Origin: Ipomoea triloba | Taxonomy: Eukaryota > Streptophyta > Magnoliopsida > Solanales > Convolvulaceae | Assembly (NCBI RefSeq): GCF_003576645.1 | Contig: NC_044923.1 | Span: forward strand, 6,531,264 to 6,595,263 | Direction of reading: 5' to 3' | Length of the DNA: 64,000 nucleotides | Shown: positions 60,101 to 64,000 of the stretch, piece after piece | Numbering within the stretch: the stretch's first letter is position 1 | Layout of the letters: each line of letters starts with the position of its first letter | Notes under the pieces: model-generated | Told to the model about the DNA's origin: nothing | Databases searched by the model: none | The model's input: the letters and a program-made list of their open reading frames with translations, nothing else | Made by a program: the position numbers and the translations under genes

Positions 60101-62034
60101 AGTAAGAGATTGAGGTGTTCCTGCCAATTGTCAGTATTGGTTCAGATCTTGGATGGTGTTCCTTAGGTGGCTAACAACTGGTTGATGGGTGTAAGATTAG
60201 AGACTTTTGGCAAGTCGTCATCCTCTCATCTACCAAATTTCTGCCATTTATTTTCTTTGGCATTGTAGGTTGGTTGGGGGTTTCAATGGAAGTTTTCAAA
60301 CAGTACTGACATAGTCAATAATGTAGAGCTATACTGTATTTTACATAGTTATGCATAAGTATTACCTGCCTCATCTGTTATATTTACTATTTGAAATTAA
60401 TGAATTCGCTACTTCCATCTTCAGGTTAGACGCAACCTTGAACAAGCAAAGACCATTCTTGAGGCTCTTGTCAAGGCAAGTTTTTCTTAATTGTTAGAAA
60501 GAGAAATCTCAGATAAACTGTGTTACAATTTAACTTAACCCCAAAAAAAAGGGGGAAAAAGGTAAAACAAACTGTGTTCTCTGTTTTGTTACAATATATG
60601 TCTACATCCAATAGCTATGCTTAAACATTTTACGTGATTTGTGTGCAGAGAGAAGAGAAAAAGAGGGAAGTTATGGAGAGTGAAATTAGCCTTCAGAGAC
60701 TTCAAATGAAACATAAGGTATGGTGGAGGCTTCATCTGGTTTTTTACATTATTCCTGTTTTACATTTACAGCATGAAATGAAGGTAAACTGTATAATATG
60801 ATCATTGAGAAATGAATTCAATCCCATTTATTAAGTAGCTGTTTCTGCAATTAGTACTGCTCTCTGCTTATTACTTGTGGATTCTTTCTGTTAGGGTAAG
60901 TGGCTTGTTTTCTTGGCTTGACTATCATCCTTTCCAGTGCTTTAAGTAGAGCATTTAGCTGGCAGTGAAAAGTTTCTTGTATCTGAAAGTTTATTTAGTT
61001 TCTTCTTGAGGCATGTATTTAAATATATTGTTGGTGGGAAACAATGCCCACAATGTATCATCTACCATTCCTGTCACCTTGAAAATAAACTATAGCTATA
61101 TCTGAAATTCTAGAATTTGTGGCATTACCTGATGCTGGATTTATACAATAATATTCCTTTGCGTTTTACTAGTTGGAGATTTTATTTGTCTCACAATGTG
61201 AGAATTTCTTCTAAGTAAATGATCCATTGATATAACTGGCTTTTGAATAGTTTACTAATTGATTGTTCATTGTTGTATACAGAATGAAACTGAGCTTCTT
61301 GAAGATAGCTTGGCCCTACCAGGATTTCATTCCTTTCCTAGCAAGGTTGGTTCAAGTGAGGATGAGTTTGTTGACTCGGATGGTGTTGCTGCTAGCCGTC
61401 AACATGTTCGGCCTTCTATGGTACAATCTATGCCATTCGCAGACTCAAAAATGGTGGCAGTTTCCACTGGAAGCATAAGACGGGAGTTCAAACGACGTCA
61501 GACCCCATCTGGATGGCTCCAAAAATTGGTGCTTGCTTGCTCCTCTTATAACTTGCTCCTTTCCATTTCCCCTCCCTGGGTATAGTCGTCGTGCATAGAA
61601 ATTTTTTCGCCTTGTTGGTTTTACTTTAACAAGGGAATGTGGATGCATATATACATATAGGTAACTAGATGTTGAATAGGGGATATGGAATTAAGGTTTC
61701 TTCATTTCTGAAATAGGTGCACTGCGTTAGAGAAACACATTATGGAACCCTACCATTTCTGATAACATGGTAAATGCAGGATCCTAATGAGCCAGTTCTG
61801 CTGTTCACGAAACCTCTGGATCCCGAGAAACTGGCAGCTGCAGGCATTATGCCACCAACAGATTCATCAATGGCCAATGTCATATCAGGACGCCCATTTA
61901 ATTTCCGTGGACGAATAGGCAGGGGTGGCCGACTGGTGTTTGACAGATGGAATCCACTTATGCATACTCCAATTGAGTGCGGTGATACTTTATACCTACC
62001 ACCAAAGCCCCGGCCAGCCACTCATCATCGCTGA
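53150..62034 (+). CDS. EPL1: Enhancer of Polycomb-like protein (EPL1), twelve exons
   Basis: EPL1 proteins scaffold the catalytic module of the NuA4/TIP60 histone acetyltransferase in the nucleus. Exons: 53150-53305, 53485-53614, 53698-53800, 57440-57563, 57956-58021, 58983-59021, 59170-59250, 59372-59419, 60425-60475, 60649-60717, 61283-61528 and 61780-62034, joining to 455 residues, normal for plant EPL1. It starts MSRLSIRPRPLDFNKKLPIV. The EPc-N domain covers about residues 5-150, with VEYDLDNEDEDWL at 104-116 and DHKSRERAGVITPTL after it. A charged coiled-coil-like helix (RREEN..LEQAKTILEALVKREEKKRE) and the C-terminal DPNEPVLLFTKPL and FRGRIGRGGRLVFDRW follow. Intron 9 has a GC donor. 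Exons 2-3 and part of exon 1 occur twice because of a suspect duplication; either copy gives the same product. Confidence 0.92.
53202..56430 (+). repeat. 1,614-bp direct duplication joined by one N (likely artefact)
   Basis: 53202-54815 and 54817-56430 appear identical at a constant offset of 1,615 bp, with one N at 54816. The duplicated block starts in the middle of EPL1 exon 1 (at CCATTGTAAAATCTGTCAAG) and ends in an A run. If real, it would insert a headless exon 1 plus second copies of exons 2 and 3 (55100-55229, 55313-55415). Sequence identity across introns and the N join argue for two overlapping contig ends not merged. Confidence 0.88.
56430..57145. repeat. 53-bp A/T homopolymer tandem array (suspect)
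   Basis: A unit of T10-G-T16-A10-CC-A-run is repeated about 13 times with exact 53-bp spacing (G at 56440, 56493, 56546 and so on). It directly follows the A run that ends the duplicated block and lies in EPL1 intron 3. Perfect copies made only of homopolymers suggest a gap-filling or polishing error. Confidence 0.85.
60476..60648 (+). other. GC-AG intron of EPL1
   Basis: The donor is AAG|GCAAGT and the acceptor GTGTGCAG|AGA. The flanking residues LEALVK and REEKKRE join in frame. Reading through instead gives a stop within four codons. GCAAGT after AG is the usual strong context for GC donors. Confidence 0.85.
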
Positions 62035-63179
62035 TATTAAATGTTATTTCCAGTTTCTGAACTCGGAAGAGTATGCTCTCTGCTCTGGGTTCACCATAGC
62101 TCATTGTGCAATTAACATTGTATTCTTCACTTCAAGGTTAGGAAAAAGAGCACCCTTTGTACAATTAGTGGTATTCTCGTGTTTTTTCGAGGCTAGTCGG
62201 TAGAAAGGAAGAGCCCGCCCAACAGAGCGTCTTTGTTGCGGATGTAGCAACATGATGTTTGGAGTAAATGCATAGATAGTGTATGCTTTGTTGTAAATGA
62301 AATGGAATTGCATCAAGTGAAGTAGAGAATAATTTCTCCATTGTGTTGTAAATTCTGACATTCTAATATTCTTTCTCATCAGTTTCTCGTGGACCTTTAA
62401 ATTATGCCAAGCTATATTGGGCATTTTCTACATATTCATTTATATAATCAAGTTGTATATTTGTTTCTTGAGATATTTATGACTGAGTTCTCAATTGAAG
62501 AAGTAGAAAAGGAAGAATTTACTAATCCAATTTTTGAAGTTGGTACAAGATCAATTGGTGGAGCAAAACATATTTAGACAATTGTATTGTCGTTATTTAC
62601 CTAATGAAAGGTTGAAGTAAAATTAAACAAGAAATAATACTCCGTATATAACAGATTTAGAACAAAGGATTATTAATTGATATATTAAAAATAGAATTAC
62701 AATTTGAAATAATTAATTATGATGGTAATAAATTTGCAGATCTTTATTTACATTATCTAAAACTCAATATGAAAATGACAAATGTGAATTATATTTACTA
62801 AGGGAAAGAAAAGTAATACCAAAATTTATTTGGTAATTTGTTTAAGTAATTATCACGTATTCCTTCATCCTTATACATATATAATCAACTTAAATGAGAT
62901 TTAGTAGATCGTGATAACATCTAAATATAGAGTTTTAAAATTGTGAATATTGAGTACTGTAATTTTGTATATTAAGATCTAAAATTGTGAATATAAAGTT
63001 TTAAAATTGTACAAAATAGAGTTTTAAAATTATGAACATAAAGTTTCAAAATTGTTAACATAAACATGGACATGGTTCATATAACATAATTTATCGATTA
63101 ATAGTGATCAAATATGTTAAAATTGAATGATAAGTTAACTATGGTAAAAAAAATACACGAAAACTAAGTAAAGCCCCTA
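62035..63179. other. EPL1 3' region and intergenic spacer
   Basis: 62035 to about 62450 is the likely 3' untranslated region. The rest is AT-rich with a repeated GAGTTTTAAAATTGTGAA / AAAGTTTTAAAATTGTAC motif (about 62930-63060). No gene. Confidence 0.6.
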
Positions 63180-63338
63180 CCATGAATCCCTAGTCCCTTC
63201 TCAGCATCTCGCCTTCTCCGATCTCTACTCCAGTCCTCAGATACTCCGGTCAAGCGGTCATTCCCTCACGCCCTCCGCCCACGCTCAGTCACTCCTCAGT
63301 CCTCACCTCAGCCCTCTGCCCTAACTCCTCTGCTCAAG
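63180..63338 (+). other. 5' leader exon of the TAM41-like gene
   Basis: A C/T-rich stretch without A-rich runs ends CTGCTCAAG|GTAATTTTT, a strong donor at 63339. The acceptor would be TGCATAG at 63776-63782, ten bases before the start codon. Repeated CCTCAG/TCAGTC words are typical of a leader. No long frame. Confidence 0.6.
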
Positions 63339-63792
63339 GTAATTTTTTTACGTATTAAAATTAAAATTGTGTTTGGAATTTTTAAAATTTCTTTAATTGT
63401 TCATTACTATTGTATGTAAATTTTTGAGAAAGAACCAAAGGAGTTATTGTGTTTGAGAAAATTAATTATGGAGTCTGTAAATTTTGGAAATTATGGAGTC
63501 TGTAATTATGAGAAAATTGTATGTTTAAGTGTTTAACCAGTATAATTGTGTAAACAATTGCACTTGATAGTGGAAACCAGTCATATTTGTATGTTTAAGT
63601 GTTTAACCAGACCTCTGGTTTAACTAAAAGATATGCTGTGGCAAATATATAAATACGTACTTATACCACTCCGACCAGTGTAGCAGAGAAAGGTTTCAAT
63701 TTGATTTCTTGTAATTTAATTAATTTTGTTTCATTTTACATTTTAATTTTGATGCATTCACATTTGTACTACTACTGCATAGTACGAACAAA

Positions 63793-63900
63793 ATGGAGAA
63801 TGAGGGGAAGGCAGAGCTTGGAAGTTTGCTTAAAATTCTACCACCAGTTGAATTCTGCTGTGTTTATGGCTCCACTCTTCATCCAAACAATAAAGCTCAG
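63793..63900 (+). CDS. TAM41: TAM41-like mitochondrial CDP-DAG synthase, first coding exon (partial)
   Basis: The 36-codon exon reads MENEGKAELGSLLKILPPVE then FCCVYGSTLHPNNKAQ and ends at a GT donor (63901), phase 0. TAM41 makes CDP-diacylglycerol from phosphatidate and CTP at the inner mitochondrial membrane, feeding cardiolipin synthesis. The family begins with just such a short stretch, a proline-valine-phenylalanine turn leading to the YGS nucleotidyltransferase motif, seen here as VYGS. The rest of the gene lies beyond the right edge. The start is the first ATG after the acceptor. Only 36 residues are visible, so the call depends on that motif and context. Confidence 0.75.
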
Positions 63901-64000
63901 GTTTTATTACCTACACTATCTATTTTTTCCTTTTTTTAAAAAAAGTTATAAATTAATTGTGTCTTGAACTACATATATACTTTCTTGTTACATTGCTGCT

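Overview
The window is AT-rich nuclear DNA from a flowering plant. Support comes from intron-containing genes of plant type (a ZIP metal transporter, an Enhancer-of-Polycomb-like gene, a TAM41-like first exon), Helitrons with plant-type termini, TIR-MULE elements, tRNA-derived SINEs, TG..CA LTRs and a scrap of plastid ndhH. Small repeat motifs recall Convolvulaceae or related asterids, but the species is a guess. It is a draft assembly: there are N gaps, two near-identical direct duplications each joined by a single N, and one implausible A/T array, all probably artefacts.

Layout. 1-8.3 kb: a satellite of about 160-bp monomers with higher-order structure, running off the left edge. 8.3-24.0 kb: a Helitron landscape. 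One Helitron (8818-11457, +) has both ends intact. A second (13410-23993, -) was split by nested LTR sequences (14136-20010) and carries an assembly duplication. A SINE and tandem repeats lie between them. 24-30 kb: intergenic DNA with two small TIR-MULE MITEs and a stretch that recurs at 45.6-49.2 kb. 30.1-32.1 kb: an intact three-exon ZIP transporter. 34.8-38.7 kb: a four-exon gene for an RG-rich, probably mitochondrial protein, with an upstream leader exon. 39-45.4 kb: a possible gene fragment, a long foldback, a truncated ZIP copy, a Helitron helicase relic and a Pack-MULE that captured the start of the splicing-factor gene SF3A3. 45.6-49.2 kb: a degraded second copy of the ZIP locus, with SINEs, a plastid fragment and a ZIP pseudogene rearranged into an inverted repeat. 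52.6-62.0 kb: a twelve-exon Enhancer of Polycomb-like gene (EPL1) split by the artefactual duplication. 63.2-64.0 kb: leader and first coding exon of a TAM41-like gene that leaves the window.

The genes do not form a pathway. The real coding content is ZIP (membrane metal uptake), the RG-rich protein, EPL1 (NuA4-type chromatin complex) and TAM41 (mitochondrial CDP-diacylglycerol synthesis). The coherent story is turnover of one locus. The ZIP region was duplicated, and one MULE and one SINE then inserted, each identified by an empty site in the other copy. One ZIP copy became a truncated relic and another a head-to-head inverted repeat with a recognisable promoter region, which could make a hairpin RNA against the functional ZIP gene. 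I found no clearly new protein system. The most notable features are the ZIP inverted repeat, the SF3A3 Pack-MULE, the satellite's higher-order hairpin structure and its likeness to MULE termini, and the nested opposite-strand LTRs inside a Helitron.
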